Below, one piece after another: positions 38,802-47,255 of a DNA stretch of 64,000 nucleotides. The stretch comes from Streptomyces capitiformicae (GTDB lineage Bacteria > Actinomycetota > Actinomycetes > Streptomycetales > Streptomycetaceae). The stretch is taken from contig NZ_CP022161.1 in assembly GCF_002214185.1 (NCBI RefSeq), positions 62,001 through 126,000 on the forward strand, read 5' to 3'. The notes under the pieces were generated by a model. The model did not search any database, was not told the origin of the DNA, and saw nothing but the letters and a program-made list of their open reading frames with translations. Position 1 is the stretch's first letter; every line of letters begins with the position of its first letter. Made by a program: the position numbers and the translations under genes.

Positions 38802-38843
38802 CATGGCCGGGCGGCGGTGTCTGGACCCCGCCGCCCGGCCATG
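38802..38843 (-). terminator. long hairpin between binding-protein and permease genes
   Basis: 38802-38817 and 38828-38843 are perfect 16-bp complementary arms (core ATGGCCGGGCGGCGG) around a 10-nt loop, directly after the sugar-binding-protein stop. There is no T-run. In sugar ABC operons such stem-loops commonly stabilise the upstream message or reduce read-through, giving more binding protein than permease. It is best read as an attenuating hairpin. Confidence 0.85.
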
Positions 38844-38854
38844 TCGGCCTACGC

Positions 38855-40177
38855 TCAGCCGCCGACCTGCTGGTTGTAGCTGTCCACGATGTTCTGCAGG
38901 GCCTTGTCGGCCGACTGCTGGCCGTTGATCGCCTTGCCGAGCTCCGTCTTGGTCGGGTCCTCGGTGAGGCTCTTGCCGTTCAGCACCCAGTCCGTCTGCG
39001 CGCTGTTGAAGTAGCCGGAGATCGGGTCGTAGAGCGGGATCGACTCGTTGTACAGCTTGAACGCCGCCTGCGCCGCCTCGGACTTGAAGGGGTACTCCGG
39101 GTTCAGACCGCTCTCGACAGGCAGGAACCCGGACGCCTCACACAGCTCGCGGTAGTGGTCCGGCTCGTACAGCCAGGAGAGGAACTTGTTCGCAGCGGTG
39201 GCCGCGTCGGCGTTGTTGTTGAACCCGACCACCATGCCGCCGGCGTTGACGTCGCTGGCCTGCACCGGCTCGGCGGGAGTCGGGACGCTGGCCCACTCGA
39301 ACTTCTTGATGCTGTCCGCGAAGGCGGCGACCTGCCACACACCGGACCAGTAGGCGACCACGTCGCCGCTCTGGAACATGGCCGACGGGTCGGCGCCGCT
39401 GGTCCACACCGACTTCGGCATGGTCTTGTCGTCATTGAGTCCGACGAAGTAGTTCACGGCCTTCTTGGTCGCCGCGTCCGCCGAGAACTTGCCGGAGTCG
39501 TCCGCGTGGACGTACTTCCCGCCCATCTCGTACACCATGGCGCGGAGCCTGGACGGCGACTGGTCGAATGTCAGGGAGTACTTGGCCTTGGTCTTCTCCC
39601 GGACCTCGTTCGCAGCCTTGATGAATTCCTTCCAGGTCCAGGTCTTCTCGGGCGAGGTCGGGAAGGAGACGCCGGCCTTCTCGAACAGCGACTTGTTGAT
39701 GAACATGCCGGACGCGGTGACGTCCGAGGGGATGGACAGCACCTTCCCGGACGAGTCCTTCGCGAGGAAGTTGGCGTTGATGTTGTTGCTCTTCTTGTTG
39801 GCGATGGAGCTGAGGTCGATCAGCTTGTTCGACCAGATCGGGTCCAGCGCCGGCACGGCCGCCACGTCGGGCAGGGAGTTCGCCTGGGCGGCGTTGTGCA
39901 GCTTCGTCGTGTAGCCGTCGTAGGGGATGTTGACGAGCTTGATGGCGACGCCGGTTTCCTTCTTGTACTGCGCCACCATCTTCTTCCAGCCCGCGTCCTG
40001 CCCCGGAACCGTGGAGATCCAGAACGTCAGCGACTTGGAGGTCCCGCCCGACTCGGAGCCCGACCCGCAGGCGGAGAGCACCAGGGCACCTGCCGTGGCC
40101 ACGGCAGCGAGGGGAACCAGGCGGCGCATACCGCCGCGGCCGAGTCGGCGGGAGCGCCGCACACCTACATTGGTCAT
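38855..40177 (-). CDS. sugar ABC transporter substrate-binding lipoprotein
   Basis: Extracellular solute-binding protein of 440 residues (family 1, MalE-like size). The N-terminus is a lipoprotein signal with the lipobox LSAC (ALVLSACGSGSES), so the mature protein is anchored at the outer face of the membrane. KSLTFWISTVPGQDAGWKKM starts the fold and PYDGYTTKLHNAAQANSLPD is the typical ligand-side loop. First gene of the transporter operon, preceded by a ROK repressor gene in the same direction. Preferred sugar unknown; context with a BadF-type amino-sugar kinase suggests an amino-sugar or glycosaminoglycan fragment. Confidence 0.93.
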   Translation of the reverse strand: MTNVGVRRSRRLGRGGMRRLVPLAAVATAGALVLSACGSGSESGGTSKSLTFWISTVPGQDAGWKKMVAQYKKETGVAIKLVNIPYDGYTTKLHNAAQANSLPDVAAVPALDPIWSNKLIDLSSIANKKSNNINANFLAKDSSGKVLSIPSDVTASGMFINKSLFEKAGVSFPTSPEKTWTWKEFIKAANEVREKTKAKYSLTFDQSPSRLRAMVYEMGGKYVHADDSGKFSADAATKKAVNYFVGLNDDKTMPKSVWTSGADPSAMFQSGDVVAYWSGVWQVAAFADSIKKFEWASVPTPAEPVQASDVNAGGMVVGFNNNADAATAANKFLSWLYEPDHYRELCEASGFLPVESGLNPEYPFKSEAAQAAFKLYNESIPLYDPISGYFNSAQTDWVLNGKSLTEDPTKTELGKAINGQQSADKALQNIVDSYNQQVGG

Positions 40178-40410
40178 CTTCGATCCCTTTTTCGTCGCAG
40201 GGGACGGAGCACGGCGCCGACGGAGGCGGCACTGGTGCGTGTGCAGGAAAGGTCGCTTTCCGGGGGCGCGGCCTCGCCCGGCCGCGTCTTCCTGTACGGG
40301 CGAGGATCCCCGGCCGTCCTGGCCGTCACCGCACGGGCACGCCCTCGTGCGGTTGCCGTACGTCGAGTACGGGCGGGACGCTCGCTCCAAGCCGGCGTCC
40401 CGGCCGACTT

Positions 40411-40424
40411 AGAAAGCGCTTGTC
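40411..40424 (-). promoter_or_regulatory. LacI-like operator candidate upstream of the sugar ABC operon
   Basis: AGAAAGCGCTTGTC is an imperfect palindrome around GCGC with AAAGCGCTT as core, close to the consensus for LacI/GalR-family sites. It lies between the ROK gene and the binding-protein gene, about 240 bp before the latter's ATG. No LacI-family gene is in the window, so any such regulator would act in trans. The rest of the 40178-40453 interval holds no ORF. Confidence 0.55.
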
Positions 40425-40453
40425 CGGACATTGGCAGAAGCGGGTGGAGTCCG

Positions 40454-41569
40454 TCAATGCTTCACCGGTACCCCCTCGGTCACGGTTTGGATTCCCCGGG
40501 CCACGGCCAGCTCGGTGGCCCCTAGGACGGTGCCACGGTCGCCGAGGGCGCTGCTCACGACCTCGGTCGGCCAGCTGAGTCGAGCCAGTTCGGCGCGTAC
40601 ACCGGGCAGGAGCTGCGGGTTCGAGCCGACGTCACCGCCAAGGATCATGAGGCCGGGGTCGAGGACGGCGGTCGCCGCGGCAGCGAGCCGGCCGATCTCG
40701 GCGGCGTGGTGGCCGACGACCGCGTGGGCAGTGGCGTGTCCGCCGTCGGCGAGGGCGAAGAGCCGCTCGACAGTGCGCGGTCGGGGGCCGTCGCCGTCGC
40801 ACCAGGCCGCGGACGCCCGGCGCAGCAGGGAGCGTGCGCCGAGGTGGGCCTCCAGGCCCTCGTGGCGGGGCTGGCGGTCCTCGTCCCAGGGGTAGGGCAG
40901 CCGGGCGACCTCACCGGCGGCGTGGTTGGCGCCGCGCAGCACCTGGCCGCCGATGACGACACCGAGGCCGATGCCGACGCCGATGCGCAGGTAGCCGAAG
41001 GTGTCCCGGCCCCGGGCCGCGCCCTGGTGGAGTTCGGCGAGGGCGGCGCAGTTGACGTTGTTCTCCAGGTGGACCGGCACTCCGGCCGGCAGGGCGACGG
41101 CCATGGCGTCGAAGGCAGGTCCCGCCTTGGCGGTCGCGGGGCGCTCCCCCTCCCCCGCCTGGACGGTGACGTCGCCGACGGCCACGACGACGGTCCGCAG
41201 CGGGGCGCCCTCCGGGAGTTTCGCGAGGACGTCGCATACCACGGCGGCGGCGTCCGGTCGGGAGCCGGCGCCCTGGGCGAGCAGGGTGCCGTCGAGGGCG
41301 GAGCCGCGGACCTGGGTGCGGCTGGGCCCGAGGTCGACGGCGAGCACGGCGCCGGCGGCCTGGCCGAGGCCGTAGACGGCGGCGGAGCGGCCGGTGCCGC
41401 CGGAGGCGGTGCCCGAGCAGGCGGCGAGGCCGGCGGCCTCCAGTTCGGCCACGGCGGAGGAGACCGTCGGTTTGGACAGGCCGGCCCCCGCCGCCAGCTG
41501 GGGGCGGGTCGCGGTGCCCGCCTCGGCCAGTACGGCGAACACGGCGCGGGCGCTCTCGCTCAGGTTCAT
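40454..41569 (-). CDS. ROK-family transcriptional regulator
   Basis: ROK repressor of 371 residues. N-terminal winged helix (about 8-60: LAEAGTATRPQLAAGAGLSK, VSSAVAELEAAGL) is followed by the sugar-kinase-like ROK domain (AVLAVDLGPSRTQVRGSALD, VHLENNVNCAALAE, GVGIGLGVVIGGQVLRGANH). The zinc-binding cysteine cluster of many ROK proteins is not evident after GEVARLPYP, so sugar sensing may differ from NagC. It is transcribed toward the sugar ABC operon and divergently from a BadF-type kinase gene. A palindrome in the shared intergenic region (41650-41673) is its likely operator. Confidence 0.9.
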   Translation of the reverse strand: MNLSESARAVFAVLAEAGTATRPQLAAGAGLSKPTVSSAVAELEAAGLAACSGTASGGTGRSAAVYGLGQAAGAVLAVDLGPSRTQVRGSALDGTLLAQGAGSRPDAAAVVCDVLAKLPEGAPLRTVVVAVGDVTVQAGEGERPATAKAGPAFDAMAVALPAGVPVHLENNVNCAALAELHQGAARGRDTFGYLRIGVGIGLGVVIGGQVLRGANHAAGEVARLPYPWDEDRQPRHEGLEAHLGARSLLRRASAAWCDGDGPRPRTVERLFALADGGHATAHAVVGHHAAEIGRLAAAATAVLDPGLMILGGDVGSNPQLLPGVRAELARLSWPTEVVSSALGDRGTVLGATELAVARGIQTVTEGVPVKH

Positions 41570-41649
41570 GTTCTCCCCAGTCGTACCGCGGCGGCCGGCC
41601 GCTCGGAATCGTCTCGGTTTCCGGGTCCGGACCGCTTGACGCCCTCCTA

Positions 41650-41673
41650 TTCGTTAGTTAATTTCCTAACGAA
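41650..41673. promoter_or_regulatory. palindromic ROK operator candidate
   Basis: TTCGTTAG (41650-41657) and CTAACGAA (41666-41673) are perfect 8-bp arms around the AT-rich spacer TTAATTTC. The TTAG...TTAA...CTAA pattern is what NagC/Mlc-type ROK regulators bind. It sits between the divergent ROK and BadF-type kinase genes, suggesting autoregulation and control of both arms of the locus. Confidence 0.75.
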
Positions 41674-41816
41674 GTCAAGCGGTACTCGCCTGCCGCACCC
41701 AGCAGAGGCCCGTCCCGGGGCTTCCCGAGCCGCACCCCCCACCAGCTGTCCTTCTGTGTGTCCAGGCACGGTCTCGCCCGCCGTCGCAAGCTCAGTGCAG
41801 TGACGAGAGGGATTCC

Positions 41817-42731
41817 GTGCAGGACTCCACCCCTGTCGCCGTCGGGATCGACGTGGGCGGTACCAAGACCCAGCTCCGCGCCTTCGCGGGGCCGGACTCG
41901 ATCGCCGACCATGTCCGCCCGAGCCATGGCTGGCGGCCCCACGATCACCCGAACGCGGCCGAGTGGCTGGCCTCGTTGATCGAGGAGGTGCTGCCCGCGC
42001 CCGTACGCCCGTCGGCGGTGGCCGTCGGCGCGCACGCGTGCGAGACGCCCCGCCAGTGCGAGGCGATACGTCTGCTTCTCCAACAACGCCTCCAGGTGCC
42101 CTGTCTGATCGTGGGCGACGCCGAGCTGCTGGTCCCCGCCGCCGGTCTGGACGAGGGCGTGGGCCTTGTCGCCGGCACCGGTTCGGTGGCCGTCGGCCGT
42201 CTCGCCGACGGCAGTTCGGTTCAGGTCGGCGGCTGGGGCGCGGTCCTCGGCGACGAGGGCGGCGGCGCCGGTCTGGTACGCGAGGCCGCCCGTGCCGTTT
42301 GGGCGGCGCACGACCGCGGTGAAACCCCGGACGCGCTCGCCCGGTTGCTCGTCGCCGCCTTCGAGGTCGACGAAGTCCCCGCTCTCGGCGCGGCATTGGA
42401 GAGCGCCACCGATGTGTCCGCCGAGTGGGGCCGGCACGCGCCCGTGGTATTCGAGGCCGCCGAGCAGGGCTCCGTCGTCGCCCACCAGGTGATCGCCGAC
42501 GCCGGTCGCGCGCTCGCCTCCCTCGTCGAACGGCTCGCCCTGCGCGGAGTGCCGGTCGACGACGTGGCCGTGGCGGGCAGCACGATCCTGCGCCGCCCCG
42601 CCCTGTACTCGGCCTTCACGACCGCGCTGGCCGACTCCGTGCCCGCCGCGAGGCCGCGCCCTCTGCAAGTGCCGCCGGTCGAGGGGGCGGTGGCACTCGC
42701 ACGATCTCTCCTTCGACCGGTCACCCCCTGA
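41817..42731 (+). CDS. BadF/BadG-type N-acetylglucosamine kinase-like protein
   Basis: ASKHA-fold kinase of 304 residues in the BadF/BadG/BcrA family that includes N-acetylglucosamine kinases. The phosphate-1 loop is VGIDVGGTKTQLRAF, phosphate-2 GLVAGTGSVAVGRL and the sugar/adenosine site GGWGAVLGDEGGGAGLVREA. GTG start after a GAGAGGGA site. It is divergent from the ROK repressor and shares the palindromic operator region. With the transporter and two intracellular enzymes it would phosphorylate a released (amino) sugar. The substrate is inferred. Confidence 0.85.
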   Translation: MQDSTPVAVGIDVGGTKTQLRAFAGPDSIADHVRPSHGWRPHDHPNAAEWLASLIEEVLPAPVRPSAVAVGAHACETPRQCEAIRLLLQQRLQVPCLIVGDAELLVPAAGLDEGVGLVAGTGSVAVGRLADGSSVQVGGWGAVLGDEGGGAGLVREAARAVWAAHDRGETPDALARLLVAAFEVDEVPALGAALESATDVSAEWGRHAPVVFEAAEQGSVVAHQVIADAGRALASLVERLALRGVPVDDVAVAGSTILRRPALYSAFTTALADSVPAARPRPLQVPPVEGAVALARSLLRPVTP

Positions 42732-42824
42732 TCACCGATCCATCGCCGACCGGACATCGACCGGTCATACGTCAAGCACACGCTCAGCCCGCACGATCAC
42801 CCACCGCGAAAGGAGCGGCACTCC

Positions 42825-44741
42825 ATGCCGTCATCTGCCGGGCAACACAGGCTCAACCGGCGCGTCTTCCTCCGGACCTCTCTCGGCGTCTCGGCCGGCC
42901 TGATCGCCGCTCCGACTCTCGCGACCGTATGGCAGGCCTCCGCGGCCGAGAGCAAGGCCACGACCGCGTTCAAGGCGTTCGTGGACGACTACACCACCAA
43001 CATCACCGCGAATCTCACCCCCGAAACCAACGCGGTCGTCCGTGCCCTCGGTGGCTTCGCGGAGATATGGAAGACCGGGGACGCCTGGAACACCGGCATC
43101 CCGCTCATGCCGGAGGTGTCTCGCGCCAACCTGTTGTACAGCGCGCGGATCACCGCCCGGCGCACCGAGGCGCAGGCCCGTGAGGCGTTCATCACCGACC
43201 GGCAGCACCAGAGCTACTCGGTGATCAGCGGTCTCGGCCCCCTCGCGGAGCTGTACCGGACGGGCGCCAAGGCGGTCACCGCGATCACCTCCGCCCCCGA
43301 CGGCACCCCGGCGGGCAAGATCAGCGACTCCGTCCCCGCCGACGCCCCCGCCGGATCCGCGAACGGCGCCGGCTCGACCACGTCCGAGCTCGGGAAGGTG
43401 GCCGAGCTCGTCAACACCGTGCGCGGGCCGTTCGCGTCGAGCAACCCCGCCAAGTTCTCCTACCAGTACCCCCGCCCCTGGCGGATGAACGAGAACAGCG
43501 AGGTCGTCGACACCGGCAGGACCGACGAGTTCGGGTTCCCGGTGTACGAGTCCGACGTCATCGTCGTCCCCCAGCTGCTGCGGCAGCGCGGCGAGGACGC
43601 GGCCACGGACGGCGGCTTCCCCAGCGGCCACACCAACGCCCTCCACCTGGCGGCTCTGGCCTACGCCTATGCCGTACCGGAGCGCTTCCAGGAGATGGTG
43701 ACCCGCGCCTTCGAGGCGAGCCACGACCGGATCGTCTCGGGCATGCACTCCTCGCTCGACGTCCTCGGCGGCCGCGTCATGGCCACCGCTCTGGCCGCCG
43801 CCGCGCTCGCCGACCCGAAGAACGCCGAGCTGAAGGCCGCCGCGGTCAAGCAGGCCGCCGAGTACTTCCGGGCGAAGACGGGCACCACCGCCGACACGCT
43901 GTACGCGTACGCGCACTCGGCCGGCATCGACAGCGACCCGTACGCCGATCGCAGGGCCAACGCGCGCCTGGTCGAGCCGAAGCTGACGTACGTGCTGACC
44001 CGCGAGGGCCGCTCCGAGGACCCGACCGTGCCGAAGGGCGCGGAGGTTCTGCTGGAGACGCGGCTGCCGTACCTCGACGCGGCTCAGCGGCGCGAGGTGC
44101 TGCGCACGACCGCGCTGCCGTCCGGGTATGTGCTGCTGGACGGCTGGGAGCAGTGGGGACGGCTCAACCTGTTCGCGGCGGCGGACGCCTTCGGCGCCTT
44201 CGGCTCGGACGTCACCGTGACGATGGACGCCGCGCTCGGCGGTTTCCACGCGGCCGACACCTGGCGCAACGACATCTGCGGCTCCGGCGGTCTCGTGAAG
44301 AAGGGCAGCGGCACGCTGACGCTGGCCGGCGCCAACCGGTACAAGGGCGGCACCACCGTGCAGGCGGGTGTGCTCGCGGCGGGCTCGAAGGAGGCCTTCG
44401 GCCGCGGTGATGTGAAGGTGGCGAGCGGCACGCTGCGCACGGGCGACCACACCGTCCGTGTGCGCGGCGGGTACACCCAGGCCGGTGTCCTCGACGTGAC
44501 GCTGGACCGGGGCGACGACGCCGCCCTCGTGGTGGACAGGCGTGCGGTCCTGGAGAAGGGCAGCAAGCTGGTCGTCCGTTTCGACGCCAAGCAGGCACCG
44601 CGTGACGGCAGTACGGTGGCGGTCATCGGGGCGCGGTCCCTGCAGGGCCGGTTCGCCGAGGTCACCGTCGCCGAGGAGGGCTGGACGGCCGAGCAGGTCT
44701 TCACGGCCCACGGTGTGTCGGTGCGCCTGCGGAAGAAGTAA
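42825..44741 (+). CDS. Tat-exported PAP2 acid phosphatase with autotransporter-type beta repeat
   Basis: Exported protein of 638 residues. A twin-arginine signal (LNRRVFLRTSLGVSAGLIAA) precedes a class A acid phosphatase/PAP2 domain with all three motifs: KX6RP at 210-218 (KFSYQYPRP), PSGH at 266-269 and the SHDRIVSGMH segment at 299-308. Residues about 395-635 form a beta-rich tail that includes a PATR (autotransporter-associated strand) unit, GLVKKGSGTLTLAGANRYKG. The enzyme should release phosphate from phosphomonoesters outside the cell. ATG follows GAAAGGAGCG. It is ended by a strong hairpin (44759-44794). Confidence 0.88.
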   Translation: MPSSAGQHRLNRRVFLRTSLGVSAGLIAAPTLATVWQASAAESKATTAFKAFVDDYTTNITANLTPETNAVVRALGGFAEIWKTGDAWNTGIPLMPEVSRANLLYSARITARRTEAQAREAFITDRQHQSYSVISGLGPLAELYRTGAKAVTAITSAPDGTPAGKISDSVPADAPAGSANGAGSTTSELGKVAELVNTVRGPFASSNPAKFSYQYPRPWRMNENSEVVDTGRTDEFGFPVYESDVIVVPQLLRQRGEDAATDGGFPSGHTNALHLAALAYAYAVPERFQEMVTRAFEASHDRIVSGMHSSLDVLGGRVMATALAAAALADPKNAELKAAAVKQAAEYFRAKTGTTADTLYAYAHSAGIDSDPYADRRANARLVEPKLTYVLTREGRSEDPTVPKGAEVLLETRLPYLDAAQRREVLRTTALPSGYVLLDGWEQWGRLNLFAAADAFGAFGSDVTVTMDAALGGFHAADTWRNDICGSGGLVKKGSGTLTLAGANRYKGGTTVQAGVLAAGSKEAFGRGDVKVASGTLRTGDHTVRVRGGYTQAGVLDVTLDRGDDAALVVDRRAVLEKGSKLVVRFDAKQAPRDGSTVAVIGARSLQGRFAEVTVAEEGWTAEQVFTAHGVSVRLRKK

Positions 44742-44758
44742 CTTCCTTCGCGTGCAGG

Positions 44759-44794
44759 GCTGTTGGGGGGTGGCTGCGGCCACCCCCCAACAGC
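44759..44794. terminator. bidirectional terminator hairpin
   Basis: CTGTTGGGGGGTGGC pairs perfectly with GCCACCCCCCAACAG around a TGCG loop, extended by a G-C pair on the outside. It lies between the convergent acid phosphatase and SpoIIE-type phosphatase genes and is followed by TGTTCT on the + strand. Confidence 0.92.
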
Positions 44795-44799
44795 TGTTC

Positions 44800-47175
44800 T
44801 CACAGGCTCGGCGGCAGTGCCTGCTCCGCCCAGATCGTCTTGCCCGCGCCACTCGGGCGGCTGCCCCAGCGGTCGGTGAGCTGGGCGACGAGCAGCAGGC
44901 CGCGGCCGCCCTCGTCGAAGGTGCGGGCCCGGCGCAGATGGGGTGAGGTGCTGCTGGCGTCGGAGACCTCGCAGATGAGGGTGCGGTCGCGGATGAGCCT
45001 CAGCTGGATGGGGGCGCCGCCGTAGCGGATGGCGTTGGTGACGAGTTCGCTCACCACGAGTTCGGTGACGAAGACGGCCTCCTCCAGGCCCCAGCGGGTG
45101 AGCTGGTCGGTGGCGAGTTTGCGCGCGTTGGAGACCAGCGCCGGGTCGTCGGTCAGGTTCCAGACGGCCACCCGTTCCGCGTCGAGGGCGCGGGTGCGGG
45201 CCAGCAGCAGGGCCACGTCGTCGGCGGGGGTGTCGGGCAGGAGGTCCTTGAGCACGCTGTCGCAGGCGCGCTCCAGGCTGTCCATCGGCCCCCGCAGCGT
45301 GGCGCACAGGGCGGCGGTGCCGGTGTCGACATCGCGGTCCCGGGCCTCGACCAAGCCGTCGGTGTAGAGGGCGAGGACCGAGCCCTTGGGCACCTCCAAC
45401 TCCCTTGCCTCGAACGGGAGTCCACCGACGCCGAGCAGCGGTCCGGCGGCCACCTCGATGACCTCGACACTGCCGTCGGGGCGCACCACCACGGGCGGCG
45501 GATGTCCGGCGGAGGCCATGGAGCAGGTGCCGGAGACCGGGTCGTAGACCGCGTACAGGCAGGTGGCGCCGATCTCCCCGTCTCCGGCCGCGAGGTGTTC
45601 GACGAGGTCGTCGAGGTGGGTGAGGAGTTCGTCGGGCGGCAGATCGACGTCGGCGAGCGCCCACACCGCCGTACGCAGCCGGCCCATGGTGACGGAGGCG
45701 TGCAGGCCGTGCCCGACGACGTCGCCGACGACGAGTGCCACCCGGGTCCCGGACAGCGGGATCACGTCGAACCAGTCGCCGCCGACCCCGGCCTGTGACA
45801 GCGCCGGTAGATAGCGGGAGGCGAACTCGACGGCCGCCTGCCCGGCCGACGCCTTGGGCAGCAGGCTGCCCTGCAGAGCCAGCGCGGTGGTGCGTTCCCG
45901 GGTGTATCTGCGGGCGTTGTCGACACAGACGGCTGCCCGGCTGGACAGTTCCTCGGCGAGGGAGACGTCGTCCTGGTCGAAGGCGTCGGAGGACTCGGGG
46001 GTGAGTATGCGGACGAAGACGGCCACGCCGAGGGTGGTGCCGCGGGCGACCAGGGGTACGGCCATGAGGGACAGGTCGTGGTCCTCGGCCTCCCGGAGTT
46101 TGGCCGAGCGGGCGTCGTGCCGGGCCAGCCAGGTGTCGAGGTCGTGGTCGCCGGTGCGGGTAAGTACGGCTTCGCCGGTGAGCAGGGCGCGGGCGGGTGG
46201 CGAGGAGATGGGGTAGACATCAGCGGCGCCGAGGCCGATCGCCGCTTCCGGGACACCGGGGGTACGCGACTGGTGGGCGGCCCTGCGCAGTTGCACACCG
46301 CCGTCCATCGGGACCGTCTCGGGTTCCTCGCCATGGATGACGGACTCCAACAGGTCGACGCTGGCGAAGTCGGCGAGCCGGGGCACGACCAGGTCGGCGA
46401 GTTCAACGGCGGTCTGGACGACGTCGAGCTTGGTGCCGATGGACCCGGCGGCCTCGTTGAGGATCGCCAGGCGCTGGCGCGCCCAGAACTGCTCGCTGCT
46501 GTCGAACGACACGTTCCCGGTGCCCAGCAGCTCTCCGGCGCGGTTCCGCAGCGGCCACATCTGGGTGGTCCAGGCGTGCATGCGCCGACCCGACGGCGAA
46601 CGGGTCCAGCTCTCGTAGTGGACCGGCTGTCCGGTCTCCACGACGATCTCCATGTGCCGCAGATAGCCACGGCTGTGCTCGGAGTCCTCCACGGTGTCCA
46701 TGAAGTAGCGGTGCCGGAACTCCGACTCGGGCTGCCCCATGACCATGCACGCCCAGTCGTTCATCCGCAGATAGTGCTGCCCGGTGTCGAAGACGGACAT
46801 GGCCATCGACGCCTGTTGGAAGGCCACCTCTCCGAGGCCCCGTTCGTCCCGGTTGGGGTTCGCGCTGACGACGAAGCCGCGCCGGCCGTCCTCGCCCCGC
46901 AGGGGGCACATCCGCAGCGCCATCGTCTGCCGCCGCCCGTCCCGGTACCGCAGGGTCACCAGCGCGTCGCCGAACGCCAGCAGCGCGCGTCGGGCGGCCG
47001 GGACATCCCCGTCGATCAGCTCCGCCGCGGGTCGCCCGGTCACCTCCTCGGGCGCCCACCCGGTCAGCCGCCGCGCGCCCTCGCTCCACCCCGAGACGAG
47101 GCCGTGCGCGTCGACCACCGCCATGGCCTCACCGCCCGGGGCGGCCCAGGACGCACCCGACCCCTTCGTCACCAT
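44800..47175 (-). CDS. PAS-GAF-SpoIIE phosphatase with anti-sigma-type ATPase domain
   Basis: Multi-domain regulator of 791 residues: two PAS-like domains (about 15-110 and 115-225), a GAF domain (about 240-410), a PP2C/SpoIIE phosphatase domain (about 425-640: GVGGDWFDVIPL, VVGDVVGHGLHASVTMGRLR, YTDGLVEARDRDVD) and a C-terminal HATPase of the RsbW/SpoIIAB kind (FVTELVVSELVTNAIRYG). Such proteins act on anti-sigma-factor antagonists and are abundant in streptomycetes. No STAS or sigma gene is adjacent. Signals sensed by PAS/GAF unknown. ATG at 47175 has no strong ribosome-binding site. Confidence 0.92.
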   Translation of the reverse strand: MVTKGSGASWAAPGGEAMAVVDAHGLVSGWSEGARRLTGWAPEEVTGRPAAELIDGDVPAARRALLAFGDALVTLRYRDGRRQTMALRMCPLRGEDGRRGFVVSANPNRDERGLGEVAFQQASMAMSVFDTGQHYLRMNDWACMVMGQPESEFRHRYFMDTVEDSEHSRGYLRHMEIVVETGQPVHYESWTRSPSGRRMHAWTTQMWPLRNRAGELLGTGNVSFDSSEQFWARQRLAILNEAAGSIGTKLDVVQTAVELADLVVPRLADFASVDLLESVIHGEEPETVPMDGGVQLRRAAHQSRTPGVPEAAIGLGAADVYPISSPPARALLTGEAVLTRTGDHDLDTWLARHDARSAKLREAEDHDLSLMAVPLVARGTTLGVAVFVRILTPESSDAFDQDDVSLAEELSSRAAVCVDNARRYTRERTTALALQGSLLPKASAGQAAVEFASRYLPALSQAGVGGDWFDVIPLSGTRVALVVGDVVGHGLHASVTMGRLRTAVWALADVDLPPDELLTHLDDLVEHLAAGDGEIGATCLYAVYDPVSGTCSMASAGHPPPVVVRPDGSVEVIEVAAGPLLGVGGLPFEARELEVPKGSVLALYTDGLVEARDRDVDTGTAALCATLRGPMDSLERACDSVLKDLLPDTPADDVALLLARTRALDAERVAVWNLTDDPALVSNARKLATDQLTRWGLEEAVFVTELVVSELVTNAIRYGGAPIQLRLIRDRTLICEVSDASSTSPHLRRARTFDEGGRGLLLVAQLTDRWGSRPSGAGKTIWAEQALPPSL

Positions 47176-47217
47176 ATGGCAAGGATGGTCCGTTCAGGGC
47201 GGGGCAACAACCCGGAT

Positions 47218-47238
47218 ACCCCCGTGACGTACGGGGGT
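47218..47238. terminator. palindrome between SpoIIE-type and peptidoglycan-binding genes
   Basis: ACCCCCGT (47218-47225) and ACGGGGGT (47231-47238) form a perfect 8-bp inverted repeat around GACGT. It lies 18 bases past the stop of the peptidoglycan-binding gene and about 43 bases before the SpoIIE-type start, so it can be a terminator for the former or an operator for the latter. Confidence 0.55.
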
Positions 47239-47255
47239 CCGGCGCAGCAGCTCGG

